Of a stretch of DNA of 64,000 nt, positions 34,893 to 43,845 are shown one piece after another. A program made the position numbers and the translations under genes. Within the stretch, counting starts at the first letter, position 1. Each line of letters starts with the position of its first letter. This DNA is from VRUE01 sp963824215. Lineage in GTDB: Bacteria > Actinomycetota > Thermoleophilia > Solirubrobacterales > 70-9. A model generated the notes under the pieces. The model did no database searches and had not been told where the DNA came from. It worked only from the letters and a program-made list of their open reading frames with translations. Where the stretch lies: positions 310,001 through 374,000 of the forward strand of contig CAWGOE010000004.1 in NCBI GenBank assembly GCA_963824215.1. Reading direction: 5' to 3'.

Positions 34893-34921
34893 GTCGCATA
34901 GCGGTTCAAACCTCGACCGCA
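34877..34921. terminator. Perfect 16-bp inverted repeat at the HxlR stop
   Basis: Positions 34877-34892 are the exact reverse complement of 34906-34921, around a 13-nt loop. The left arm contains the last codons and TGA of the HxlR gene. The following VOC gene has its -10 box at 34941. The position suggests a terminator or processing hairpin, but no T-tract follows. Confidence 0.55.
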
Positions 34922-34952
34922 CCCTGTGGCGGATGACGCCTACCATGCGCCG

Positions 34953-35633
34953 GTGGCGCTGACCATCGACGAGCTGGCGGTTGCCGACGCGCCGGCTGCT
35001 TGGTCTGCGCTTGGCTTTGCGATCGACGACAACACATGTGTCGTTGGTGATGTGCGGATCCGCCTGCTGGGCCCGGAGGCCGGCAAGGGCCTGGTCGGCT
35101 GGTCGCTGCGCGAGGTGAGGACAACCGACCTCGACGGTCTTCTGACCACGCGATCCGATCGCCCGTCGCCGACCGAGCATCCGGACCATCCCAACGGCGT
35201 CACCGCGATCGACCACGTCGTCGTGATCACGCCGGCGCTCGAGCGCACGGTTGCCACGCTCCAAGCCGCCGGCTTGGACCTGCGGCGCATCCGCGAGGAG
35301 CCGACGCCGGCCGGGGCGCCGCGGCAGGCGTTCTTCCGCCTCGGCGCGACGATCCTCGAGGTCGTCCAGGAGCCGCCCGAGGCGATCGAGCGCGGCGGCG
35401 GGGTCGATCGACCCGCCTTCTTCTGGGGCCTCGCCTTCGTCGCCCCCGATCTCGATGCGACCGTCGCCGGGCTCGGCGATCGGGTCAGCGATATCCGCGC
35501 CGCCGTTCAGCCTGGTCGCTGCATCGCCACCCTGCGACGCCCGGCCGGGCTCGCGGTGCCGGTCGCACTCATGACGCCGCCGCCTGCCCGGGACGCAGAG
35601 GTCGAAGTCGTACACACCGATCGTTGCGACTGA
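34953..35633 (+). CDS. VOC family (glyoxalase-like) protein, two modules
   Basis: A 226-residue protein with two VOC-type halves (AVADAPAAWSALGFAI... and IDHVVVITPALERTVATLQAAGLDLRRI...FFRLGATILEVVQEP). The C-terminal half has GLAFVAPDLDATVAGLGDRV and PVALMTP. The GTG at 34953 was chosen because TACCAT (34941-34946) lies exactly 6 nt before it, as at other starts here, and because the earlier start adds only nine uninformative residues. Substrate is unknown. Confidence 0.75.
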   Translation: MALTIDELAVADAPAAWSALGFAIDDNTCVVGDVRIRLLGPEAGKGLVGWSLREVRTTDLDGLLTTRSDRPSPTEHPDHPNGVTAIDHVVVITPALERTVATLQAAGLDLRRIREEPTPAGAPRQAFFRLGATILEVVQEPPEAIERGGGVDRPAFFWGLAFVAPDLDATVAGLGDRVSDIRAAVQPGRCIATLRRPAGLAVPVALMTPPPARDAEVEVVHTDRCD

Positions 35634-35662
35634 GCTCACGGACGCCTCTTCTTGAAAGGTCG

Positions 35663-36430
35663 CTAGTTCCTTCGCTGCTCAGTAGGACGGATCAGGATCT
35701 CGTTGAGGGAGACGTGCCAAGGACGGGTCACCGCGTAGGCGATCGCATCGGCGACGTCGTCTGCCTGCAGGATCTCGATCTTGGCGAAGCGCTCCCTCGT
35801 CAGCTCCCGGACGTCGTCGCGGACGTGGTCGGTCAGCTCCGTCGCCACCGCGCCGGGCTCGATCACGATCGAGCGGACCTTGCGATTGGCGAACTCCTGG
35901 CGGAAGGACTCGCTGAATGCGCCCACACCGTGCTTGGTCAGGTTGTAGACGCCCGAGCCGGCGCCGGCGGTGCGGCCGGCGACGGAGCTGATGTTGACGA
36001 CGTCGGCGCAGCCCCGCGCCGAGTCCTCGGCGGCCGCGAGCAGGTGGGGGAGGGCGGCGTGCGTGGTGTTGATCAGGCCCTTGAGGTTGAGGTCGATCAT
36101 CCGGTCCCATTCCTCGGTCGGCGCGTTCTCGATCGGACCGAGCAACATCACGCCGGCGTTGTTGACGACGATGTCGAGGCGGCCGAGCTCGTCGACAGTG
36201 CGGTCGACGGCGGCGATCGCCTGCGTCTGGTCGGCGAGGTCGGCTTCGATCGCGAGGGCGGTGTGGCCGTGGCCGCCGATCTCGGTGGCCAGTCTCTCCA
36301 TGCGTTCCAGGCGGCGGGCGATTAGGGCGACTTTGGCCCCCTGCGCCGCCAGCGCGCGGGCGGTTGCCTCGCCGATGCCACTGCTGGCGCCGGTGACCAG
36401 CGCCACGGTTCCATCGAGTGAAGTGGTCAT
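35663..36430 (-). CDS. Short-chain dehydrogenase/reductase
   Basis: A 255-residue classical SDR with TGASSGIGEATARALA (residue about 14), NNAG (about 92), catalytic Ser in VNISSVAG and Tyr/Lys in YNLTKHG. An Arg pair after the second strand (ALIARRLERME) suggests NADP preference. It resembles the YdfG/serine-dehydrogenase-like branch. It converges on the VOC gene, and no operon partner lies downstream. Confidence 0.88.
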   Translation of the reverse strand: MTTSLDGTVALVTGASSGIGEATARALAAQGAKVALIARRLERMERLATEIGGHGHTALAIEADLADQTQAIAAVDRTVDELGRLDIVVNNAGVMLLGPIENAPTEEWDRMIDLNLKGLINTTHAALPHLLAAAEDSARGCADVVNISSVAGRTAGAGSGVYNLTKHGVGAFSESFRQEFANRKVRSIVIEPGAVATELTDHVRDDVRELTRERFAKIEILQADDVADAIAYAVTRPWHVSLNEILIRPTEQRRN

Positions 36431-36478
36431 CGCGCTCCTTTCGCAGGACCCAGACTACCCGCGCCGAACCTCCCGACC

Positions 36479-37723
36479 ATGAAAATCCGCCTAGCTTTCT
36501 CGCTGACCGTCCTCGCCGCCGTGGCACTCGCCGCGCCCGCAATCTCTGCGGCCGCCCCGGCGCCCGCAGTCTTGACCTTGAAGACGGTCAAGGTCGGCGC
36601 TCCCGGCAATCCCTCGGTTGGGGTCACTCCCTTCAAGGACGCCATTTACCGGTCATGCGACGAAGCGGCTAAAACGAGACCCCCCTGCCAGCAGGTCGGC
36701 GCGGTCAAGTACGGCTACGGCATCGGCCAGCTCGAGGTCACGGTCGCTCAGTGGGTGGCTTTCCTCAACACCGTCGACCCCGCAGGTCGCAACAAACGCC
36801 GCCTCTACAGCGCCAACGAGAGCTCCACGGCCTGGCCCAAGTACGGACAGATCAACGTCGCTGCCAGTGTCGGCAAAGGCCGTCACTACTCAGTTGCCTC
36901 ACCGGAATGGTCCGACAAGCCCTACGGCTTCGCCAACTTCCTGCGCTCGGCGCGCTTCGTCAACTCCCTCTACAACGGCCAGGTTCTCTCCCAGCGTGCG
37001 AGCACCGAAGGCAGCTTTCGCTACGTCACCTACCGGGTGCGGCTCTCGCGGCGAACCGAGAGCGGCATGTACGACATGACGAACCGGAAGGCGACGCGCT
37101 CGCACAAGACCGGCTTCGTAGTCCCGAGCCAGGACGAGTGGATCAAGGCCGCCTACTTCGATCCGAACGGCGGCGGCAAATACTCCTACTGGAAGTACCC
37201 GACCAACCCCGGCGTGTTCGAAACCGAAGACGAAGCGGCGAGCGCGCCGAAGTCGACGACGCTCGATCCGACGACGGGCGACGTCACCAACGCCTCGACC
37301 CAGCCGCTGGCCACCTTTCGCGCCCCGGGCGCTCCGGTGCCGAGCTGGTGCCCGGCCGCCTTCAGCGCCGAAGTCTGCGCGAGCGTGAACCCGCTTGGAA
37401 TCGCTCCGGCGACCTACGCCGAACTCTTCCAGGGCAGCCTCGGCACGGTCGGCCAGGCGTTGACCGTCTCCCCGTGGGGGACGCTCGACCAGGGCGGCAA
37501 CGCGGTCGAGTGGACCGACACGATCACGCCGCCCCCTTTCGGGACCTCGGGGCCCCGGGTCTGGCGCCGCCTGCACGGCGGCATCGCCAACGCGCCCGTC
37601 TACCAGCTCTGGCTCTCGGCGATCGGGCTGCAGCCGCAGGACAACAGCTTCTTCACCGCCACCTACCCGTGGCTCGGCCTGCGGATCGGCGTGCTCGGCA
37701 AACCGGGGGCTGGCGAGCGCTAG
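36479..37723 (+). CDS. Secreted FGE/SUMF1-like domain protein without catalytic Cys pair
   Basis: A 414-residue exported protein (signal peptide about 1-25). The body matches the formylglycine-generating-enzyme fold: YGYGIGQLEVTVAQWVAFLN (about 80-99), VVPSQDEWIKAAYFDP...YSYWKYPT (about 212-242), SPWGTLDQGGNAVEWTDT (about 328-345). In true FGE a Cys-containing segment follows the GGS loop; here HGGIANAPVYQLWLSAIG has none, so oxidase activity of the FGE type is unlikely. A sulfatase gene follows two genes later, so a binding or structural role near it is possible. Confidence 0.75.
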   Translation: MKIRLAFSLTVLAAVALAAPAISAAAPAPAVLTLKTVKVGAPGNPSVGVTPFKDAIYRSCDEAAKTRPPCQQVGAVKYGYGIGQLEVTVAQWVAFLNTVDPAGRNKRRLYSANESSTAWPKYGQINVAASVGKGRHYSVASPEWSDKPYGFANFLRSARFVNSLYNGQVLSQRASTEGSFRYVTYRVRLSRRTESGMYDMTNRKATRSHKTGFVVPSQDEWIKAAYFDPNGGGKYSYWKYPTNPGVFETEDEAASAPKSTTLDPTTGDVTNASTQPLATFRAPGAPVPSWCPAAFSAEVCASVNPLGIAPATYAELFQGSLGTVGQALTVSPWGTLDQGGNAVEWTDTITPPPFGTSGPRVWRRLHGGIANAPVYQLWLSAIGLQPQDNSFFTATYPWLGLRIGVLGKPGAGER

Positions 37724-37778
37724 GCCCCCTCTAGCCAGGCGGCGGTGTCCGCGAGGCAGAATACGCTCGGCCCCGCTG

Positions 37779-39203
37779 ATGCCCCGAGGCTTCTCGAGAT
37801 TTCGCCGCGCAGCCTGGGCCATCGGAATGGTCATGGCGCTGGCCGCGCCGGCGAGTGCGTTCGCTGCGCCTGCCCAGCAGCAGGCTGCCAAGAAACCGGC
37901 GCAGCCCGGAACGCTGACCCAGCTGCCGGGTGAGCGCGGCTGTCTGGTCGATCGCTCGAAGGCGTCGTCCGGGTGCGGGCTCGCCCGCGCGCTCAAAGGT
38001 CCGGGGCCCTTCATGGGCTCGCGCGCGATCGCGCTCAGCCCTAACGGGCAGAACGTCTACGTCGCCTCCTCGCGCAGCGACGCGATCGCGATCTTCAAGC
38101 GCAACACGAAAACGGGCACCTTGACGCAGCCGAGGGGCGCCGCCGGGTGCGTCGCGGTCAAAGGCGCCAGCGGCTGCGCGACGGCGGTCGGGTTGGATGG
38201 CCCGAACTCGGTCGCGGTCAGCCCCGACGGGCTCAGCGTCTACGCCACCTCGCGGGCGAGCAACACGGTCAGTGTCTTCCGCCGCGACCGCTCGACCGGA
38301 GCGCTCACCCAGCTGCCGGCCGGCGCCGGTTGCATCTCCGGCCTGCCGGTGCCCAACTGCGCCAACGGCCGGGCGCTGGTCGCGCCCGACGTCGTTATCG
38401 TCAGCCCCGACGGGAAGAACGTCTACGTCGGCTCGTTCTTCGGCAACGCGGTGGCGAGCTTTGAACGTAGCCGCTCCACTGGCGCGCTTACCCAGCCCGA
38501 TGGCAGCGCGGGCTGCATCGCCGAAGCGACGAGCGGTTGCGCTCCCGGCTTCGCGCTGGCGGCGCCAGAGGGGATGGCGATCAGCAGCGACGGCACTCGC
38601 GTCTACGTCGCTTCGGCTCTATCTAACGCGCTAGCCGTGCTTGCGCGCGATCCGTCCACCGGCGCCCTTGCCCAGGCCACCGACGGCAGCGGCTGCATCG
38701 CCAACGCTCCGCTGACCGGTTGCGCCACCGGGGTGCAGCTCGACGGCGCCAACGCGGTTGCCGTCAGCCCGAGCAGGGGGGACGTCTACGTGACCTCACT
38801 GTTCAGCAACAGCGTCACCTCGTTCAGCCGCTCGCGCCAGTCCGGCGGCCTCCGGCAAAAGCCCGGCACGTCCGGCTGCCTGGTCTGGCTGCGCGCGGTC
38901 GGCTGTTCCTTCGGCCGCGCGCTCAGCTCACCCGAGGGGCTCGCCGTCTCCCCGGACGGGGGAAACGTCTACGCGGCGGCGTTCGCAACGGGCGCGATCG
39001 CTGTTCTCGACCGGGGCAAAAAAGGCGCGCTGGCTCAGAAGGCGGGGCGCGCGGGCTGTCTTGCGTCCCGCTCGGTTCCGGGTTGTACGCGCGGCCGCGC
39101 CTTGCGCGGTGTCAGCTCGATCGCGCTCAGCCCCGACGGCCGCTATCTCTACTCGACCTCGTTCGGCAGCAACGCCGTCGACGTCTTCCGGAGGAACAAA
39201 TGA
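37779..39203 (+). CDS. Secreted lactonase-like beta-propeller protein
   Basis: A 474-residue exported protein (signal peptide about 1-32). It has seven repeats of about 55 residues, each with an SPDG.NVYV-type strand, a SN.V..F.R turn and TGALTQ. Each blade also carries two Cys (GCVAVKGASGCA, GCISGLPVPNCA), probably disulfide-bonded. The YncE/6-phosphogluconolactonase-like propeller is common in Solirubrobacterales surface proteins; no catalytic function is implied. The stop overlaps the sulfatase start (ATGA), indicating translational coupling. Confidence 0.85.
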   Translation: MPRGFSRFRRAAWAIGMVMALAAPASAFAAPAQQQAAKKPAQPGTLTQLPGERGCLVDRSKASSGCGLARALKGPGPFMGSRAIALSPNGQNVYVASSRSDAIAIFKRNTKTGTLTQPRGAAGCVAVKGASGCATAVGLDGPNSVAVSPDGLSVYATSRASNTVSVFRRDRSTGALTQLPAGAGCISGLPVPNCANGRALVAPDVVIVSPDGKNVYVGSFFGNAVASFERSRSTGALTQPDGSAGCIAEATSGCAPGFALAAPEGMAISSDGTRVYVASALSNALAVLARDPSTGALAQATDGSGCIANAPLTGCATGVQLDGANAVAVSPSRGDVYVTSLFSNSVTSFSRSRQSGGLRQKPGTSGCLVWLRAVGCSFGRALSSPEGLAVSPDGGNVYAAAFATGAIAVLDRGKKGALAQKAGRAGCLASRSVPGCTRGRALRGVSSIALSPDGRYLYSTSFGSNAVDVFRRNK

Positions 39204-40730
39204 GTCGATCAGATGGACGCGAGGGCGGCCTGACCCGTAAAGAGCTGCTCGGCTCTGGGGCGACGGCCGCGGCTGCGGCGCTGCTCGCCCAGGGGGCGGG
39301 CGTCGAGCGCGCTCTCGGTGCGGCCAAAGGAAAGCGGCGCGACGCCGCCGGGATGAACATCGTCTTCTTCCTCACCGACCAGGAACGGGCGATCCAGCAC
39401 TTCCCACAGAACTGGCTGCGTCAGAACCTGCCGGGGATGAGGCGCCTGCGACGCCACGGCCTCAGCTTCGAACGCGCCTTCACCAACGCCTGCATGTGCT
39501 CGCCGGCGCGCTCGACCCTGATGAGCGGCTACTTCCCTGCCCAGCACGGGGTCAAATACACGCTCGAGGAAGACATGGAACCGCCGAAGAACCCGCAGGT
39601 GGAGCTGCCGGTGGACTTCAAGAACCTCGCCACGGTGATGAAGGCGGCCGGCTACAACGTCGTCTACAAGGGCAAGTGGCACTGCTCGAAACCGGCCACG
39701 CCGGGAGAAGCGGTCCCGGCCGATCTCGAAAAGTACGGCTTCTCACGCTGGAACCCGCCCGACGCGGGCGCCGACCAGAGCGTCCCCGAGGCCGGCGGCG
39801 GCTTCGTCGACAACGACGGCCGCTTCATCGACTCGACCGGAGAAGGAGCGGCCGAAGGGGCGCTCCAGTACCTCAGCTCCAACGCCGCCCAGGAGCAGCC
39901 CTTCTTCATGGTGATCTCGGTCGTCAACCCCCACGACGTCCTCTTCTACCCGAGCAAGACCTTCGAAGAAGCCGGCTACGACGACTCCTGGCTGGAGGGG
40001 AACATCCGCGAGCCGGCGACCTGGGATGAGGACCTCTCGACCAAGCCCTCGGTTCAGGCCGAATTCCTGCGCATCTTCAACCTCACCGGGGAACCCGAAA
40101 ACGCGGAACAGAGGCGCAACTACCTGAACTTCTACGGCAACCTGATGCGCTCCTCCGACAGCTACCTGGTCAACGTCCTCGACAAGCTCGAAGAGACCGG
40201 CCTCTTCGACAACACGCTGGTCGTCCGCACCGCCGACCACGGTGAGATGGGGCTGGCCCACGGCGGCCTGCGGCAGAAGAACTTCAACTTCTACGAGGAG
40301 GCGACGCGGGTGCCGCTCGTCTACTCGAACCCGAAGCTCTTTCCCAAGCCGGCCGAGACCGACGCGCTCGTCTCCCACGTCGACTTCCTGCCGACGCTGG
40401 CGAGCCTGGCGGCGGCGCCGCAGAGCGCCCGCGCCAACTGGCAGGGGGTCGACTACTCGAAGCTGGTCTTGGAGCCGAACTCGAACCGCTCGGCCCAGGA
40501 CTACGTCGTCTTCACCTACGACGCGCTGGAAGCTGGCCAAGTACTACGACGTTAACGGCAAAAAGCCGCCGCAGTGGGAGATGTACGACCTCAAGAACGA
40601 CCCGCTGGAGAAGCGCAACATCGCCTACAAAGGCCACAAACGCACGCCCGAGCAGGAGCGGGAGCTCAAACGCCTCAAACGCAAGCTGGCGCGGGTCGAA
40701 AAGACCCGCCTGCACCCACCTGCCAGCTAG
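39200..40730 (+). pseudogene. Exported sulfatase with a frame change near the C terminus
   Basis: The start overlaps the propeller stop and has GAGGAAC just upstream. The N terminus (TRKELLGSGATAAAAALLAQG) resembles a Tat or Sec signal. Sulfatase marks are the Cys-type site CSPARSTLMSG (about residue 96), KGKWHC, NPHD, TADHGEMG and LRQKNFNFYEEATRVPLVY. At about 40522 the frame ends as TYDALEAGQVLRR, whereas the adjacent frame reads RWKLAKYYDVNGKKPPQWEM to a stop at 40730. Family members have about 20-30 residues between these parts, so a deletion not divisible by three is likely. The catalytic core is intact. Confidence 0.75.
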
Positions 40731-40984
40731 CGCTGGCCGGCAGGCACCCTGGTTCCGCCCAACTCTCGCTCGATCAGCGTGGCGAGCGGATCGGTGGCCG
40801 TGTCGGCGGAGGTACTGCTGATCTTGGCTCCAGAGGCCGCCCCACGCACGTTTTCTGCCGCTCGCAGCGCATGCCAGTGGGAATCGAACGACTCCCCCGA
40901 CGTCGCGACGGCCCGGCCATTGACGCCGAGCAAGCGCCAGCGCCACCTACCTACCAAGTCTTCAAAAGCATCGAATTGCGGCAT
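40727..40984 (-). CDS. DUF1508 (YegP-like) protein
   Basis: An 85-residue protein. Residues about 5-50 match the DUF1508/HVO_2922-type domain (DLVGRWRWRLLGVNGRAVATSGESF followed by a helix HALRAAENVRG). The rest is a low-complexity tail. Function is unknown. GAGGAG lies 7 nt before the ATG, and a 36-bp nested palindrome lies just upstream. The gene overlaps the sulfatase end by 4 bp in convergent orientation. Confidence 0.75.
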   Translation of the reverse strand: MPQFDAFEDLVGRWRWRLLGVNGRAVATSGESFDSHWHALRAAENVRGAASGAKISSTSADTATDPLATLIERELGGTRVPAGQR

Positions 40985-40996
40985 GTCTCATCTCCT

Positions 40997-41032
40997 CGGT
41001 TCGGATACGAACGTATGTTCGCATCCGAACCG
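40997..41032. promoter_or_regulatory. 36-bp nested palindrome with SOS-box-like core
   Basis: CGGTTCGGAT (40997-41006) mirrors ATCCGAACCG (41023-41032). Inside lies the perfect inner palindrome CGAAC-GTAT-GTTCG (41008-41021), which fits the actinobacterial LexA consensus CGAACRNRYGTTYC except at its last base, where it has G rather than C. It lies 13-48 nt upstream of the DUF1508 start and downstream of DUF4383. It could be an operator or a transcript hairpin placed directly before the ribosome site. Confidence 0.55.
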
Positions 41033-41078
41033 GCGGCAAAAGTCCCGGCGGCGGCAGGCCCACGGCCGAGACCGATGC

Positions 41079-41507
41079 TCAAGCGGTTCGGGCCGGCTCC
41101 GGCTCCGGCTCCCGCTCCGAGGTGGCGAGGCCCGCCCCGATGCCGAGAACCCCCAGCACCACGTGGAGGATGTTGTCCTCGGTGTTGATCGGGATGAAGC
41201 CCAGGATCGACTCGCCGCTGCCGATGACGAATCCCCAGATGGCTATCACGAGGTAGATGGCGCCGAACGCGAGGGCGTACGTGCGCGCCGCCCGTGCACC
41301 GGCAGCGAAGGCGAGCAAGCCGAGTGCACCGCTGAACACGTGGACGAGGTTGTGCCATGCGTTGACGTCGAGCAGGCCGACGACCTCGTCGACCGAGCCC
41401 GGGCTGCCAAACGAGGAGCTGTAGAAGAAGCCCACGATCCCGGCGACGACCAGCACGGCACCGACCAGACCCGCGTAGAGGCTGGCGGGGGTGAGGGATT
41501 CGTTCAT
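41079..41507 (-). CDS. DUF4383 membrane protein
   Basis: A 142-residue protein with four predicted membrane helices (YAGLVGAVLVVAGIVGFFY, LVHVFSGALGLLAFAAG, FGAIYLVIAIWGFVIG, ILHVVLGVLGIGAGLAT). Conserved NAWHNLVH and DNILHVVLG, each with a His, are typical of DUF4383. Function is unknown. AAGGAGG lies 6 nt before the ATG, one of the strongest ribosome sites in the window. Confidence 0.85.
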   Translation of the reverse strand: MNESLTPASLYAGLVGAVLVVAGIVGFFYSSSFGSPGSVDEVVGLLDVNAWHNLVHVFSGALGLLAFAAGARAARTYALAFGAIYLVIAIWGFVIGSGESILGFIPINTEDNILHVVLGVLGIGAGLATSEREPEPEPARTA

Positions 41508-41595
41508 GTTCGACCTCCTTTTTCAGTACTACTGCTGGAGTACCCAGTGTTGTCCCGCTCAACCGCCGCGGAAGATGAAAACGCGCCCGCGCCGA

Positions 41596-41898
41596 CTACG
41601 GGCCCGCTTCGCTTCTGGCAGCCGCCAGCTCGCCGCGAACGGCTTCCGTCTGGTTCGGTATCTCCAGCCGCTGTTCGAGCACCGGAATCGCCTCCTCCGG
41701 CCGTCCGCTCAGGCGCAGCGCGTTGCCCAGGTTGAACAGGGCGTAGGCGTAGTTGAGATCGTCGGTGCCGGGAGGGAAGGCGCGGACTGCTTCTTCCAGC
41801 ACGGGGATCGCTTCTTCGTAGCTGCCCTGCTGGATCAACGCGAAGCCTTCATCGTTGAGGGAGCTGGCGAGGGCGTCGTCTCCGGCGGGCGTCGGCAC
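41596..41898 (-). CDS. TPR protein, possibly a C-terminal fragment
   Basis: A GTG-initiated 100-residue frame with two tetratricopeptide repeats (LNDEGFALIQQGSYEEAIPVLEEAVRAFP and AYALFNLGNALRLSGRPEEAIPVLEQRL). The sequence resembles the C-terminal TPR tail of larger actinobacterial proteins, such as some Ser/Thr kinases. The reading frame closes only 10 codons upstream, so this may be what remains of a longer gene cut at the junction with the protease array. There is no clear ribosome site. Confidence 0.5.
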   Translation of the reverse strand: MPTPAGDDALASSLNDEGFALIQQGSYEEAIPVLEEAVRAFPPGTDDLNYAYALFNLGNALRLSGRPEEAIPVLEQRLEIPNQTEAVRGELAAARSEAGP

Positions 41899-41961
41899 GG
41901 CTTGGCTCGTCTCCGTGGCCTAGTCACGCGCACGACGGTTGACGTTCGTTCTAACTCAGTA

Positions 41962-42837
41962 ATGGTCGGGGCTTCCAACGTGGCTCAGGCCGAAAGCCTG
42001 TTGGAAGGCAGCTTCGGTCAGCAGGCGCCTATTGCAGTTCACTACCAACCGAGGAGACCTGAGCCGAAGGTCGGGCGCGAACGAATAGGAGGGATGGTTC
42101 GCGCTGGTGATGAAATCCTGCCTTCGGTTTGCACGGCCAGCTTCGGAGCTTTTGACAGAGCGAAAAAACCTGGGTCCGGCACGCCTGTCCTTCGTCTGTT
42201 CGCTTTGACGGCGGGCCATTGCGTACTCGTTGGAGAAAAAATCTGGCGACGCAGCAATCCTGAACCGACCAATGACGAGAAACAGGATATTGGGTTCGTC
42301 CGGAGATCCGGCTACGAAACGCCGGGAGACCCGGCGATAGACGTGGACGCAGCCGCGATTAAGTTGGACAGCCCGAACTTCGTCCCGAGAAAAATATTCC
42401 AAGCTGAAGGTATGCCGCTGATCGACGTTACCTCCGTCTGGAGCCCAACTATGGGAACCAATCTCTGCTTTTCTGGCCGGACGAGCAAGAACATAATTAG
42501 ATGCGGGCCTATGCTCAGGCCTCCGGAGATCTACCGGGAAGACAGCGACGAAGAGCTGATCATGTGCTTCCAGGAGTACATTTGGGGCGGAGATAGCGGA
42601 AGCCCTGTCTGGGTCGAAGGGACCGGCGTCGCCGTTGGGATCGCGGTTCTCGGTTATGGAGGGCCGAACGAACCTGGGCTTACGCCTAAAGAACAGGCTG
42701 GAGCGGCAGAAGACCCTGAAGAAGCATGCGCAACCCTGCTAATTCCCTATCCAGGGCGCAACCCAACGGCTAGTGCCTTTGGTAGCTCTGATATGGCGCC
42801 TCTACACTTGGTAACGCGGTCCAATGCTCAGCCCTGA
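41962..42837 (+). CDS. Trypsin-like serine protease, array copy 1
   Basis: A 291-residue chymotrypsin-fold protease. The triad is visible: His in LTAGHC, Asp in AIDVDAAAIKL and Ser in WGGDSGSPVW. Cys residues near the His, in NLCFSGRTS and before the Ser (CFQEYIWGGDSG) could form disulfides. No signal peptide is seen; the N terminus (EGSFGQQAPIAVHY) aligns with copy 2 (ASFGAQAPITVFF), so it is probably complete. GC is lower than in flanking genes. The secreted partner gene follows 56 nt downstream. Confidence 0.8.
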   Translation: MVGASNVAQAESLLEGSFGQQAPIAVHYQPRRPEPKVGRERIGGMVRAGDEILPSVCTASFGAFDRAKKPGSGTPVLRLFALTAGHCVLVGEKIWRRSNPEPTNDEKQDIGFVRRSGYETPGDPAIDVDAAAIKLDSPNFVPRKIFQAEGMPLIDVTSVWSPTMGTNLCFSGRTSKNIIRCGPMLRPPEIYREDSDEELIMCFQEYIWGGDSGSPVWVEGTGVAVGIAVLGYGGPNEPGLTPKEQAGAAEDPEEACATLLIPYPGRNPTASAFGSSDMAPLHLVTRSNAQP

Positions 42838-42893
42838 TAAGGCAAAAGGGACTTCGATGCCAAAAGGAAGGATTCTCGCGCCGGAGTGGGTTC

Positions 42894-43799
42894 ATGCTTA
42901 TTTCGGCTGCTCTAATCCTCGCATTCACCGTTGGGCGGGCCGGTGGGGCAACCGAGGACGGGGGGGTGCCCACGACTCGGGGGGGTGAGGGTTTCTGTGG
43001 TTCGCGTGTGGCCAAGGACTATCTTCGGCCGCTGGCCAGAATGGCTCCGATTCGTCGGGTTCCCAGCTCGGGCAAGGTCCCATTTGCCCCCACGGGGCTG
43101 AACCTTGAAGCGAGGGGAGGAAGTCTTGTCATTGGCGGCGGATCGGTCGGATTCGGCTTTAGCGATGAAGCCGTAGGACAGGTCCGGCATCTGAATTGGG
43201 ATGTCTCAGTGCAGCTTGTCAAGGTCGACGCTCGGGGCGAGGCTATTTCAACCCTCGGCTCCAAGCAACGGCGGATCGGATCAGTGCGAGGGAACGCGAT
43301 CAAGGACCTTCTGATTGAGGTGGCGGGAAGCCCCGCCTTTTATCGCGTCGAGATCATGTTCCGTCGCCTCGGTAGCCAGCGCGTATTGGGAAAGTTCGGC
43401 AACTATGTTCGCGTCGTTCGTCCACATTTCGACGCACGCTTACTGGTATCTGCACCTGTCGCACACAGAGGGGAACTGATCTCGACGCGGCTCGCGAACT
43501 TTGGGACTGAAACGATTTCCTCAATTTCGCCCGACTGGAGATTTGCCGTTCAGCGCTTCGATGGGGAGGAATGGGTGACGGCGGCCAGTAATCTGCCGCC
43601 AGAAAAGCACAAACCGATAGTCCAAAAGCTCTCGGCGGGACAGATGGAAGGGTGCATCGGCCTTCGGATTCCGTCGTTCGAAGAGCCCGGTCGTTACCGC
43701 TTCTCGATGGTTGTGAATCGAAGTAGGCGAGTTGAATCGAAAGATCGCGCGGTTGCGCTGACGGCTGAGTTTGAGATCGACGGGCGTGTTTTGAAGTAG
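42894..43799 (+). CDS. Secreted Ig-like partner protein, array copy 1
   Basis: A 301-residue exported protein with a short signal sequence (MLISAALILAFTVGRAGG). The N-terminal domain (about 38-185) has FCGSRVAKDYLRPLARMAPI, GKVPFAPTGLNLE, GGGSVGFGFSDEA and SPAFYRVEIMFRRLG. A C-terminal Ig-like domain (about 187-295) has LISTRLANFGTETI, FAVQRFDGEEWV, CIGLRIPSFEEPGRYRFSM and LTAEFEI, and resembles Big_14-type domains. It is paralogous over its full length to the protein at 44826-45749. Function is unknown; pairing with a protease suggests substrate, inhibitor or surface anchor. Confidence 0.75.
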   Translation: MLISAALILAFTVGRAGGATEDGGVPTTRGGEGFCGSRVAKDYLRPLARMAPIRRVPSSGKVPFAPTGLNLEARGGSLVIGGGSVGFGFSDEAVGQVRHLNWDVSVQLVKVDARGEAISTLGSKQRRIGSVRGNAIKDLLIEVAGSPAFYRVEIMFRRLGSQRVLGKFGNYVRVVRPHFDARLLVSAPVAHRGELISTRLANFGTETISSISPDWRFAVQRFDGEEWVTAASNLPPEKHKPIVQKLSAGQMEGCIGLRIPSFEEPGRYRFSMVVNRSRRVESKDRAVALTAEFEIDGRVLK

Positions 43800-43845
43800 T
43801 CGCTGGTCACGGCGTCAGTGACGATTTAAGTACGAGGGCCAAAAG

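Noticed and set aside
37300..37723. Calling the protein at 36479 an active formylglycine-generating enzyme
   Set aside because: The Cys-containing active segment is absent from the C-terminal region, although the fold is recognisable.
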